Shown here: positions 1 through 4,898 of the stretch, in pieces
Layout: the number at the start of each line of letters is the position of its first letter
How positions within the stretch are numbered: position 1 is the stretch's first letter
Origin: Synergistaceae bacterium
GTDB taxonomy: Bacteria > Synergistota > Synergistia > Synergistales > Synergistaceae
Assembly: GCA_030531285.1 (NCBI GenBank)
Contig: JAUNNW010000042.1
Location: 1-10,652 of the forward strand
Direction of reading: 5' to 3'
Length of the DNA stretch: 10,652 nt
Translations under genes and position numbers: made by a program
Notes under the pieces: generated by a model
Database searches by the model: none
Told to the model about the DNA's origin: nothing
What the model saw: the letters and a program-made list of their open reading frames with translations, nothing else

Positions 1-106
1 AGGAGGCAGGGAAAGCAAGAGCCCTGCAAGCTTCGGACAGAAAACGAACGGACGGTACCATGCAACATCGGTATCCAGCCCAGTAGGAAGTAATCCGGAG
101 TTTGAT
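1..106. other. Unassigned left-edge sequence
   Basis: No gene could be assigned here. Two + strand frames are open from the left edge, one stopping at TAA 91-93 and the other at TAG 84-86. Either could be the last ~30 codons of a gene that begins outside the window, but neither peptide was recognised. The composition is richer in G+C than the repeat that follows. The terminator hairpin at 331-367 fits a + strand transcript arriving from this side. It may equally be non-coding. Confidence 0.3.
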
Positions 107-263
107 GAACGCCGAACGCCGAACGAAGAACGCAGAACAAAAAATCTTTGTCTTGCTGCATGGAGCACAGCGGAAGTGCAGCATCCAGCGTCGTTACGCA
201 AGTGAAACGAGCGTTATGGTTTTAATTTGTTCTTCGTTTGTCGTTCTTAGTTCGTCGTTTGTT
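107..263. repeat. Intergenic repeat element A with heptad inverted arms
   Basis: The left arm is five 7-base units at 107-141: GAACGCC, GAACGCC, GAACGAA, GAACGCA, GAACAAA. The right arm is five units at 229-263: GTTCTTC, GTTTGTC, GTTCTTA, GTTCGTC, GTTTGTT. The right arm is the reverse-complement type of the left. Aligning 107-141 against the reverse complement of 226-260 gives about 27 of 35 matches, with 18 of 21 in the inner part (121-141 against 226-246). The arms enclose about 84 bases that contain a palindromic unit (138-195). No open frame of interest crosses it. It resembles a non-autonomous repeat or a decayed hairpin element; no transposase is visible. Confidence 0.7.
138..195 (+). 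repeat. Palindromic intergenic unit, copy 1
   Basis: The unit begins with the 17-base flank CAAAAAATCTTTGTCTT at 138-154. A stem follows, GCTGCA (155-160) with TGCAGC (177-182), then ATCCAG (183-188) and GCGTCGTT. The same 17-base flank and ATCCAG recur at 3049-3100 around a different stem. CCAGCGTCGTT (185-195) recurs inverted at 3130-3140. The arrangement of conserved flanks around a variable but self-complementary core is typical of bacterial palindromic repeats. Confidence 0.65.
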
Positions 264-266
264 TTT

Positions 267-294
267 AACACACTCGCCCCGAAGGGGCTGTGTT
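267..294. other. GC-rich hairpin, possible attenuator or repeat end
   Basis: AACACA (267-272) pairs with TGTGTT (289-294), and GCCCC (276-280) pairs with GGGGC (284-288) across a GAA loop. A three-base bulge lies on the left side. There is no clean T-tract on either side, so it is not called a terminator. Confidence 0.4.
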
Positions 295-330
295 TGTTAT
301 ACCCAAAAGCAATTTTAGGGAAATTAAAAA

Positions 331-367
331 AACGGCGCGGGATTTTTTATATTCCACGCCATTTTTT
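331..367. terminator. Bidirectional intrinsic terminator
   Basis: GGCG (334-337) pairs with CGCC (357-360), continued inward by GGGA/TTCC across one mismatch. The stem is followed by ATTTTTT on the + strand (361-367). On the minus strand it is followed by a run of T, seen as the A-run at 326-332. It separates the PepSY gene from whatever is transcribed from the left. Confidence 0.55.
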
Positions 368-390
368 ACAGTATGCCACATAAAAAAATC

Positions 391-419
391 TTGTATTTTT
401 ATTCCTTTTTGACTATAAT
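391..419 (+). promoter_or_regulatory. Predicted sigma-A/70-type promoter of the PepSY gene
   Basis: TTGTAT (391-396) and TATAAT (414-419) are separated by 17 bases, which puts the start of transcription near 426 and gives a leader of about 38 bases. A second perfect TATAAT lies at 440-445 within GGGTAATATAATTT. It is closer to the gene, has no clear -35 partner, and resembles the -10 sequences before the next two genes. Confidence 0.5.
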
Positions 420-463
420 CTGTTTGTAAGGCAGGGTAATATAATTTGAAAGGGCGGGTTACA

Positions 464-748
464 ATGAAGAAAATAACGGTTAAAATCTGCGCAGGGCTGT
501 TTTTGCTGCTTGCGATGTGCACGGCGGCTTTTGCTGAAATCAGCATGGAGCAGGCGAAGAAAATCGCGCTTGAGAAAATAGGCAATCCGAACGCAAAGCT
601 TGTTAAGGAAGAACTTGACACGGACGATCATTACGGCACCGTTTACGAGTTTAAGTATGTGGCGGGCTCCTACAAATACAAGATTGAAATTACGACGGAA
701 ACCGGAAAAGTGATTAAGTTCAAGAAAGAATCGCGTTTCTTCGATTAA
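464..748 (+). CDS. Small secreted PepSY-domain protein
   Basis: This is a 94-residue protein if started at ATG 464, which follows a purine-rich AAAGGGCGGG stretch. An upstream in-frame TTG at 446 would add six residues but lies on the second TATAAT. Residues 1-24 form a signal peptide: lysines at 2-3, a hydrophobic LFLLLAMCTAA core, and a likely cleavage after AFA. The rest is one PepSY unit, with ISMEQAKKIALEKIG as the helix and then strands ending TTETGKVIKFKKE. PepSY domains occur alone or next to secreted peptidases and have been proposed to inhibit them; what this copy does is unknown. No protease lies nearby. It is a single-gene transcript bounded by terminators at 331-367 and 791-824. 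Confidence is high in the family and low in the role. Confidence 0.82.
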   Translation: MKKITVKICAGLFLLLAMCTAAFAEISMEQAKKIALEKIGNPNAKLVKEELDTDDHYGTVYEFKYVAGSYKYKIEITTETGKVIKFKKESRFFD

Positions 749-790
749 GAACGGCTGCATTTTACGTTGAGTATTAAACTGTAACGAAAC

Positions 791-824
791 AAGAAAGCGG
801 GACTGCCCCGCTTTCTTGTTTTTT
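791..824 (+). terminator. Intrinsic terminator after the PepSY gene
   Basis: A perfect 11-bp stem, AAGAAAGCGGG (791-801) with CCCGCTTTCTT (807-817), has a five-base loop and is followed by GTTTTTT. It lies 43 bases after the PepSY stop codon. Its downstream half belongs to a spacer sequence that is repeated at 1741-1813. Confidence 0.85.
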
Positions 825-876
825 ATTCCGGGATTTATTTCCCCGCGTCGTTTTCCGTTTTTGGGTATATAATTTC
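798..876 (+). repeat. Duplicated terminator-promoter spacer, copy 1
   Basis: This stretch aligns with 1741-1813 over its whole length with a few small gaps. Shared blocks include TTTCTTGTTTTT, TTCCGGGATTTATTTCCC and TTTTGGGTATATAATTTC. I estimate about 80-85 percent identity by eye. It lies directly before the HD-domain gene, as the other copy lies before alr. Confidence 0.75.
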
Positions 877-888
877 AGCGGAAGGTGA
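866..888 (+). promoter_or_regulatory. Putative -10 element and RBS of the HD gene
   Basis: TATAAT at 868-873 sits in the context GGGTATATAATTT, and the ribosome-binding sequence GGAAGGTGA begins at 880. No convincing -35 hexamer lies 16-18 bases upstream. If this is the -10, the leader is only about 13 bases and begins at the ribosome-binding site. The same motif precedes alr at 1803-1813. Confidence 0.4.
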
Positions 889-892
889 CAAT

Positions 893-1654
893 ATGTTTAA
901 CGATGAAGCAGCCCGCGCATGGTTTCGCAGTTTTACGGCGCGTTTCGGCAGAGACGGGCTTTTTGACAAGGCTCTTGCGTACAAGATAGGACATTCCGAA
1001 CGCGTGGCACAGTATGCGCTTGACATAGCGAAGTCTGAGAACTGGGACAGCAGTGCAGACAGGTCTCTCTGTTTTGCAATAGGCCTGCTGCACGACACGG
1101 GGCGTTTTCCCCAGTATGAGCAGTACGGAACTTTTAAGGACGCGGACAGCGTTGACCACGCGGATTTGGGCGCGGACGTGCTGGAACGCGAATTTGACTG
1201 GAACGGCGTTTCTTCCGAAGAGAAGGAAATTCTGCTCTGCTCGGTAAGAAATCACAATAAGCTTGTCATAGCGAACAACGTTCCGCAGTATGCGCTTCGT
1301 TTCGTAAATATGATACGCGACGCGGATAAAATTGACATTTTCTTTCAGGTACAGCAAAGGATAGACAACGGCACCGTTTTTGACATGCTTCCCCGCCACC
1401 GCGTATACAAGGGCATTTCTCAGGAGCTGGTTGAGTGCATAAAAAGCACGGGGAGAAGCGATTACAGATTTGTAAAGTCGCTTTCAGATTACAGGCTTGC
1501 GGAGCTTGCCTGGGGGCTTGACCTCAACTATTCGTACAGCATAAGAATTTTAAAGGACGCAAAAATTTTTGACAGGATTGTAAATGAGCTGAAGCCGTTC
1601 GGCATTGACAGGCTGTGCAGCGAGCTTATGAACGAAATAAACAGGCGGTGTTAA
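893..1654 (+). CDS. HD-domain metal-dependent phosphohydrolase
   Basis: The predicted protein is 253 residues, cytoplasmic, with no signal peptide or membrane segment. The HD superfamily metal ligands are in order: H34 (in IGHSERVAQYA), H67-D68 (in GLLHDTGR), H89 (DHADLG), H121 (RNHNK) and D145 (RDADKID). The paired histidines after the HD motif suggest a di-metal site of the kind that hydrolyses phosphomonoesters or phosphodiesters of nucleotides. The substrate cannot be read from the sequence, and no GYP motif of cyclic-di-GMP phosphodiesterases is present. The ATG at 893 has the ribosome-binding sequence GGAAGGTG five bases upstream. The gene is monocistronic, and its stop codon lies inside the loop of its own terminator. 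Confidence 0.85.
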   Translation: MFNDEAARAWFRSFTARFGRDGLFDKALAYKIGHSERVAQYALDIAKSENWDSSADRSLCFAIGLLHDTGRFPQYEQYGTFKDADSVDHADLGADVLEREFDWNGVSSEEKEILLCSVRNHNKLVIANNVPQYALRFVNMIRDADKIDIFFQVQQRIDNGTVFDMLPRHRVYKGISQELVECIKSTGRSDYRFVKSLSDYRLAELAWGLDLNYSYSIRILKDAKIFDRIVNELKPFGIDRLCSELMNEINRRC

Positions 1655-1666
1655 CCGCCTGTTTTT
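1640..1666 (+). terminator. Intrinsic terminator overlapping the HD gene stop
   Basis: AACAGGCGGT (1640-1649) pairs with ACCGCCTGTT (1654-1663) around a GTTA loop, followed by TTT. The stop codon TAA is at 1652-1654, so the last four codons form the left arm of the hairpin. A terminating ribosome would cover the stem. Confidence 0.8.
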
Positions 1667-1669
1667 AGG

Positions 1670-1741
1670 TCATTTTAGAAATTCTTCCGGATAGTTTTCT
1701 TTGAGCCATGCGAGCATATAAAGACTGCCAAAGCAGAGGAC
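1670..1741 (-). pseudogene. Possible folylpolyglutamate synthase C-terminal remnant
   Basis: Read on the minus strand, this stretch encodes about 24 residues ending in a stop (TGA, 1670-1672): VLCFGSLYML, then AWLKENYPEEFLK. The hydrophobic-GSLY-hydrophobic pattern near the C-terminus is characteristic of FolC (dihydrofolate/folylpolyglutamate synthase), where it ends the last Mur-ligase-type domain. The frame stays open upstream to 1894, but there it crosses the duplicated spacer and the alr start, which do not look like FolC. I infer a truncated remnant whose break lies at the edge of the repeat. Chance similarity of a short peptide remains possible. Confidence 0.35.
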
Positions 1742-1813
1742 GGGACAGCCCTGTTTTCTTGTTTTTGTTCCGGGATTTATTTCCCGCGGCGTTTGTTTTG
1801 GGTATATAATTTC
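1741..1813 (+). repeat. Duplicated terminator-promoter spacer, copy 2
   Basis: This is the diverged direct copy of 798-876. The terminator stem of copy 1 is not kept: the GGG/CCC core (1742-1744, 1749-1751) remains but most outer pairs are lost. The promoter-like end, TTTTGGGTATATAATTTC, is conserved exactly. This supports selection on the promoter half rather than on the hairpin half. Confidence 0.75.
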
Positions 1814-1840
1814 TTCCGGCAAAACCTGCGGACAGGGGGA
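1803..1840 (+). promoter_or_regulatory. Putative -10 element and RBS of alr
   Basis: TATAAT at 1805-1810 is in the same GGGTATATAATTT context as before the HD gene. AGGGGGA at 1834-1840 is the ribosome-binding site, seven bases before the GTG start. The leader would be about 30 bases. A -35 hexamer is not evident. Confidence 0.45.
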
Positions 1841-1847
1841 AATCACT

Positions 1848-2936
1848 GTGAGACGCTGTTGGACTGAGATAAATCTCAATACTGTTGTCAGCAATTACAA
1901 AATTTACAAAAAGGAAATTAAAAAACTTTCTGACGGCTATGAAATTATGGCAGTCGTCAAGGCTGACGCGTACGGACACGGCGACGCGCAGACAGCTTCG
2001 GCTTTGCAGGCTGCAGGCTGCCGCAATTTCGCCGTTTCAAATCTTAACGAGGCGCTTAATCTGCGCAATGCCGGAATTTCCGGGCAGCTTCTTATTCTCG
2101 GCTACACTCCGCCGGAGGAGGCCGACCGTCTTGTAAATTACAATATCACTCAGGCGCTGCTTGACGAAGATTATGCAGAGGCTCTTGCGGACAAGGGCAT
2201 TACCGCGCATTTCGCGCTTGATACCGGCATGAACCGCATAGGGCTTGACGCAGACAACCCTGCGCTTTGCGGTGAAATAATCAGAAAATACGCGAAGCGT
2301 TTTAATCTGACGGGACTTTTTACGCATCTTTGCGTCGCGGATACGCCTTCGGAGCAGAGCTTCACCGAGGGACAGCTGGCAAAGTTCCGCGCAGTCTGCG
2401 AACAGGCCGCTGATTTGAAGCTGCCTTACGTCCACTGTATGAATTCCGCGGGCGCATTGCGGCAGAAGCCGTACGGCAGTCTTGCGAGGCTCGGCATAAT
2501 TCTTTACGGGCTGAAGCCGGATTACGCAAATATTCTGCCTGAGGGAATACGCCCCGCGCTTGAATGGAAATCTGTAGTTTCGATGGTTAAGACCGTGCAT
2601 GAGAGAGAAACTATCGGCTACGGAAGAACTTTCAAGGCAGAGAAAGAAACGCGGATAGCGACAATTCCGACAGGCTATGCGGACGGTTACAGCCGCGCGC
2701 TTTCAAACAAGGGCTGCGTCATTATCCGCGGCAGAAAAGCTCCTCTTGCCGGACGCGTCTGCATGGATCAGCTGACTGTTGACGTTTCTGATATTCCGGG
2801 CGTTCAGCGCGGCGATGAGGTTATATTGCTGGGCAAAGGATACACGGCAGACGATATGGCGCATGAAATAGGCACAATCGGGTACGAAATTGTGTGCAAT
2901 ATATCGAAGCGGGTGGAAAGAAAGTACGTGCGGTAA
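1848..2936 (+). CDS. alr: Alanine racemase
   Basis: This pyridoxal-phosphate enzyme interconverts L- and D-alanine and supplies D-Ala for peptidoglycan. The protein is 362 residues, the usual size, with an N-terminal TIM barrel and C-terminal beta domain. The PLP lysine is K38 in VVKADAYGHG. The second catalytic base is Y258 in IGYGRTF. R214 in ARLGIILYG contacts the cofactor ring, and GYADGYSR and VCMDQLTVDV are family motifs. In ALDTGMNRIG (123-132) the position of the carbamylated lysine of the Geobacillus enzyme is A123. The start is GTG 1848, set by AGGGGGA seven bases upstream; MRRCWTEINL fits the usual N-terminus. It is transcribed alone. No hairpin follows closely; repeat sequence begins two bases after the stop. 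Confidence 0.95.
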   Translation: MRRCWTEINLNTVVSNYKIYKKEIKKLSDGYEIMAVVKADAYGHGDAQTASALQAAGCRNFAVSNLNEALNLRNAGISGQLLILGYTPPEEADRLVNYNITQALLDEDYAEALADKGITAHFALDTGMNRIGLDADNPALCGEIIRKYAKRFNLTGLFTHLCVADTPSEQSFTEGQLAKFRAVCEQAADLKLPYVHCMNSAGALRQKPYGSLARLGIILYGLKPDYANILPEGIRPALEWKSVVSMVKTVHERETIGYGRTFKAEKETRIATIPTGYADGYSRALSNKGCVIIRGRKAPLAGRVCMDQLTVDVSDIPGVQRGDEVILLGKGYTADDMAHEIGTIGYEIVCNISKRVERKYVR

Positions 2937-2937
2937 C

Positions 2938-3051
2938 GCTGTATGCTGTAAGCTATATGCTGCAAGCAAAAGCAAAATCTAAATGAAGTGTAAAGTGCAA
3001 AGTGAAGAATAAGCAGTAAGCATTAAGCCGACAGCTGAAAACCGTAAGCAA
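2938..3051 (+). repeat. Degenerate heptad array B
   Basis: About 16 consecutive 7-base units can be laid out with a single slip near 2980. The first register is GCTGTAT, GCTGTAA, GCTATAT, GCTGCAA, GCAAAAG (from 2938). The second is AATGAAG, TGTAAAG, TGCAAAG, TGAAGAA, TAAGCAG, TAAGCAT, TAAGCCG (from 2982). The last unit, TAAGCAA, runs into the conserved flank of a palindromic unit. Spacing of 7 does not favour coding, and no start or ribosome-binding site is present. Confidence 0.65.
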
Positions 3052-3100
3052 AAAATCTTTGTCTTCCTGCGGGCTCCGTCAGGAGCAGCGCAGGATCCAG
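3049..3100 (+). repeat. Palindromic intergenic unit, copy 2
   Basis: The flank CAAAAAATCTTTGTCTT (3049-3065) is identical to 138-154. The stem is CCTGCG (3066-3071) with CGCAGG (3089-3094), and an inner stem GCTCC (3073-3077) with GGAGC (3082-3086). ATCCAG (3095-3100) follows as in copy 1. The outer stem differs from copy 1 on both sides and still pairs. Confidence 0.7.
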
Positions 3101-3129
3101 TGACTTTTTAAGGCTTTGAAAGAAGAACC

Positions 3130-3177
3130 AACGACGCTGGGTTCTGCGCTAAGTCCTTCGGACTTCCGCAGAATGAC
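3130..3177 (-). repeat. Palindromic intergenic unit, copy 3, inverted
   Basis: On the + strand, AACGACGCTGG (3130-3140) is the reverse complement of the right flank of copy 1. TTCTGCG (3142-3148) pairs with CGCAGAA (3167-3173), and AAGTCC (3151-3156) pairs with GGACTT (3160-3165) over a TTC loop. TGAC (3174-3177) matches the GTCA/GTCT edge of the other units. It faces copy 2 in inverted orientation 30 bases away. Confidence 0.7.
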
Positions 3178-3190
3178 GGATTAGAGAAGC

Positions 3191-3218
3191 AATGACTAAT
3201 GAAAAATGAAGAACGCAC
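3191..3218 (+). repeat. Short heptad array closing repeat zone B
   Basis: Four units run in one register: AATGACT, AATGAAA, AATGAAG, AACGCAC. AATGAAG is also present in array B (2982-2988). The orientation is the same as array B, unlike element A whose arms are inverted. Confidence 0.5.
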
Positions 3219-3248
3219 TGCAAGTTTAGCTCAACTCTGCGGTTTTTT
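3218..3248 (+). terminator. Weak terminator candidate on the alr side
   Basis: GCAAGTT (3220-3226) pairs with AACT and TGC (3233-3240, one bulged C). Two further closing pairs to GG (3241-3242) follow, then TTTTTT (3243-3248). It lies about 280 bases after alr and could stop transcripts that read through the repeat zone. The bulge makes it uncertain. Confidence 0.35.
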
Positions 3249-3255
3249 ACAAATA

Positions 3256-3286
3256 AAAACGGTTTGGAGCAATTCCAAACCGTTTT
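3256..3286. terminator. Bidirectional terminator between alr and the transporter
   Basis: A perfect 13-bp stem, AAAACGGTTTGGA (3256-3268) with TCCAAACCGTTTT (3274-3286), has a five-base loop. T-rich sequence follows on the + strand, and TTTTATTTG follows on the minus strand. It lies 38 bases after the transporter stop and is the natural end of that minus-strand transcript. Confidence 0.85.
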
Positions 3287-3324
3287 AATTTTGCGTTTTG
3301 AATTTTTTAACTTTGCGCTGTCCG

Positions 3325-4683
3325 CTATTTCTTAAAGAATTTTCCATATATGTCCGCCGCAAGGATTACGAAGATTGCTATCGGCGCTACTATGCGGCAG
3401 ATAAAGAGCCACACCTTGTACAGCTTGAAGTCGTATTTGCCGTGGTTGGTGAGTTCTGCTTTGGCGCCTTCCGTCCATACCCAGCCGGCAAAGATTGTGA
3501 GGAGTATGCCGCCTATCGGCATTATCAGGTTGTTTGTAACGTAGTCGAAGAAATCAAGGCAATCCATGCCGCAGATTTTCGGGAAATGTCCGCCGACGGA
3601 AAGGGCAGAGGGTATTCCGAGCAGCGTGATGAGGATTGCCATAACGACTGTTGATTTTTTGCGTTCAAAGCCGAGATGGTCTATGCCGAACGCAACGGCA
3701 ACTTCAAAGAGCGAAATGCACGAGGTAAGAGCCGCAATAAACAGAAGCATAAAGAAACCCGCCGAGAAAAGCATCCCTGCCGGCATCTGCGCAAATACGC
3801 TGGGAAGCGTGATGAAGGTGAGGGCAACTCCCGCGTTCGGCTCTATGCCGAAAGCAAGTGCGCTCGGGAATATTACAAGTCCGGCGAGGAACGCTACAGA
3901 GGTGTCAAGCAGCGATATTGTGCATGCCGAACGCGGTATTGAGGTGTCTTCCGTGAAGTAGCTGCCATAGACTATCATTATTCCCATCGCAAGCGAGAGT
4001 GAATAGAATGCCTGCCCGATTGCGGCAAGTATGCCTTCCGCTGTGAGTTTCGCGAAGTCAGGTTTGAGGTAGAAGCTGATGCCTTTTGAGGCTCCCGGAA
4101 GTGTGACTGCGCGGACAACAAGCATAAGAAGTATGACAAACAGTGTCGGCATGAGAATTTTGCAGCTTGCTTCAACGCCTTTTGCAATGCCTCTGTAAAC
4201 TATTGTCGCGGTGACAAACATTACCGTAAGGAGAAATGCTATGCAGTAGTACTGGTTAGCTACAAAGCTGCCAAACAAATCTGCTGCTTTTCCCTGCGCC
4301 GCACCCTGCAAAAGGCTGCCGAACACGTCAACCGACGCGCAGAAATACGCAAGTGTCCAGCCGGCTATGACCGCATAGTAGGAAAGTATGATAAAGGCAA
4401 CGATAAAGCCCATCCAGCCGACTATCGACCATTTTTTGCCGCCGAGCTTGAGCAGGCTGCCGACTGCGTCTGATTTTCCGGCGCGGCCTATTGCCTGTTC
4501 AGCCATCATGAGCGAAAGCCCGATTAAGCATACAACGATGAGGTACGTTAAAACAAATACTGCGCCCCCGTATTTGCCTGTTATGTAGGGGAAGCGCCAT
4601 ATATTTCCAAGGCCTATGGCTGACCCTGCCGCCGCCATAAGCATTCCGAATTTGCTGCCCCACTGTTCTCTCTTTTCCGACAT
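3325..4683 (-). CDS. Neurotransmitter:sodium symporter family transporter
   Basis: This is a 452-residue inner-membrane protein of the NSS (SNF) family, sodium-coupled importers mostly of amino acids or related amines. The signature helix 1, AAAGSAIGLGNIWRFPY (17-33), has the unwound GLGN segment. Residues A22 and N27 fall at the numbers of the LeuT sodium-site ligands. YITGKYGGAVFVLTYL and AEQAIGR follow as in the family. Helix 3 contains SYYAVIAGWTLAYF. The length and hydrophobic stretches fit 11-12 helices, as in bacterial members; the substrate is not predictable. ATG 4683 is preceded by AAAGGA nine bases upstream. It is transcribed from its own promoter (4723-4751) and ends at the 3256-3286 hairpin. 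No small accessory subunit gene is adjacent. Confidence 0.93.
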   Translation of the reverse strand: MSEKREQWGSKFGMLMAAAGSAIGLGNIWRFPYITGKYGGAVFVLTYLIVVCLIGLSLMMAEQAIGRAGKSDAVGSLLKLGGKKWSIVGWMGFIVAFIILSYYAVIAGWTLAYFCASVDVFGSLLQGAAQGKAADLFGSFVANQYYCIAFLLTVMFVTATIVYRGIAKGVEASCKILMPTLFVILLMLVVRAVTLPGASKGISFYLKPDFAKLTAEGILAAIGQAFYSLSLAMGIMIVYGSYFTEDTSIPRSACTISLLDTSVAFLAGLVIFPSALAFGIEPNAGVALTFITLPSVFAQMPAGMLFSAGFFMLLFIAALTSCISLFEVAVAFGIDHLGFERKKSTVVMAILITLLGIPSALSVGGHFPKICGMDCLDFFDYVTNNLIMPIGGILLTIFAGWVWTEGAKAELTNHGKYDFKLYKVWLFICRIVAPIAIFVILAADIYGKFFKK

Positions 4684-4722
4684 GAGTACACGTCCTTTCA
4701 GTGTTCAAAATAACGAGAAGAT

Positions 4723-4751
4723 TTTATATCATATTTTCTGTTTTACGGCAA
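4723..4751 (-). promoter_or_regulatory. Predicted promoter of the transporter gene
   Basis: On the minus strand TTGCCG (at 4751-4746) and TATAAA (at 4728-4723) are 17 bases apart. This gives a leader of about 30 bases. The spacer 4752-4861 is strongly A+T rich; beyond this promoter I see no gene or structure in it. Confidence 0.5.
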
Positions 4752-4861
4752 GTTTAACAATTCTATGTTTTTAAGTTGTTTATGCTGAAAATATTTTGCT
4801 TTGACATGTTAATATTTAATAATGCTTACGCTTATAAAGTTTTTTGTATAATTTGTTAAAA

Positions 4862-4887
4862 AATGACCGGACGTTTGTCCGGTCATT
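4862..4887 (-). terminator. Terminator of the rny-ymdB transcript
   Basis: AATGACCGGAC (4862-4872) pairs with GTCCGGTCATT (4877-4887) around GTTT. In the minus direction it is followed by a T-run (the A-run at 4858-4863 on the + strand). It lies 11 bases beyond the ymdB stop codon and separates ymdB from the transporter's promoter. Confidence 0.85.
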
Positions 4888-4898
4888 AAAGTTTCTGC

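Noticed and set aside
102..383. + strand frame of 93 codons across element A
   Set aside because: It is built of heptads, the palindromic unit and two hairpins, with no ribosome-binding site and a low-complexity translation.
893..1654. Cyclic-di-GMP phosphodiesterase (HD-GYP)
   Set aside because: The HD ligands are present, but no GYP motif follows the HD core, and the protein is short with no sensor domain.
1670..1894. Minus-strand frame of 74 codons as an intact small gene
   Set aside because: Its upstream part is the duplicated spacer and the alr ribosome-binding site and start, and no ribosome-binding site precedes its start. Only the last 24 codons look protein-like, so it is treated as a possible remnant.
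2938..3218. CRISPR array in the repeat zone after alr
   Set aside because: Units are 7 bases and degenerate, and there are no 23-47 base direct repeats with uniform spacers and no cas genes.
4801..4852. + strand promoter from TTGACA (4801) or TATAAT (4847)
   Set aside because: No -10 lies 16-18 bases after TTGACA, the TATAAT has no -35 partner, and any + transcript would run antisense into ymdB. The spacer is very A+T rich, so chance matches are expected.
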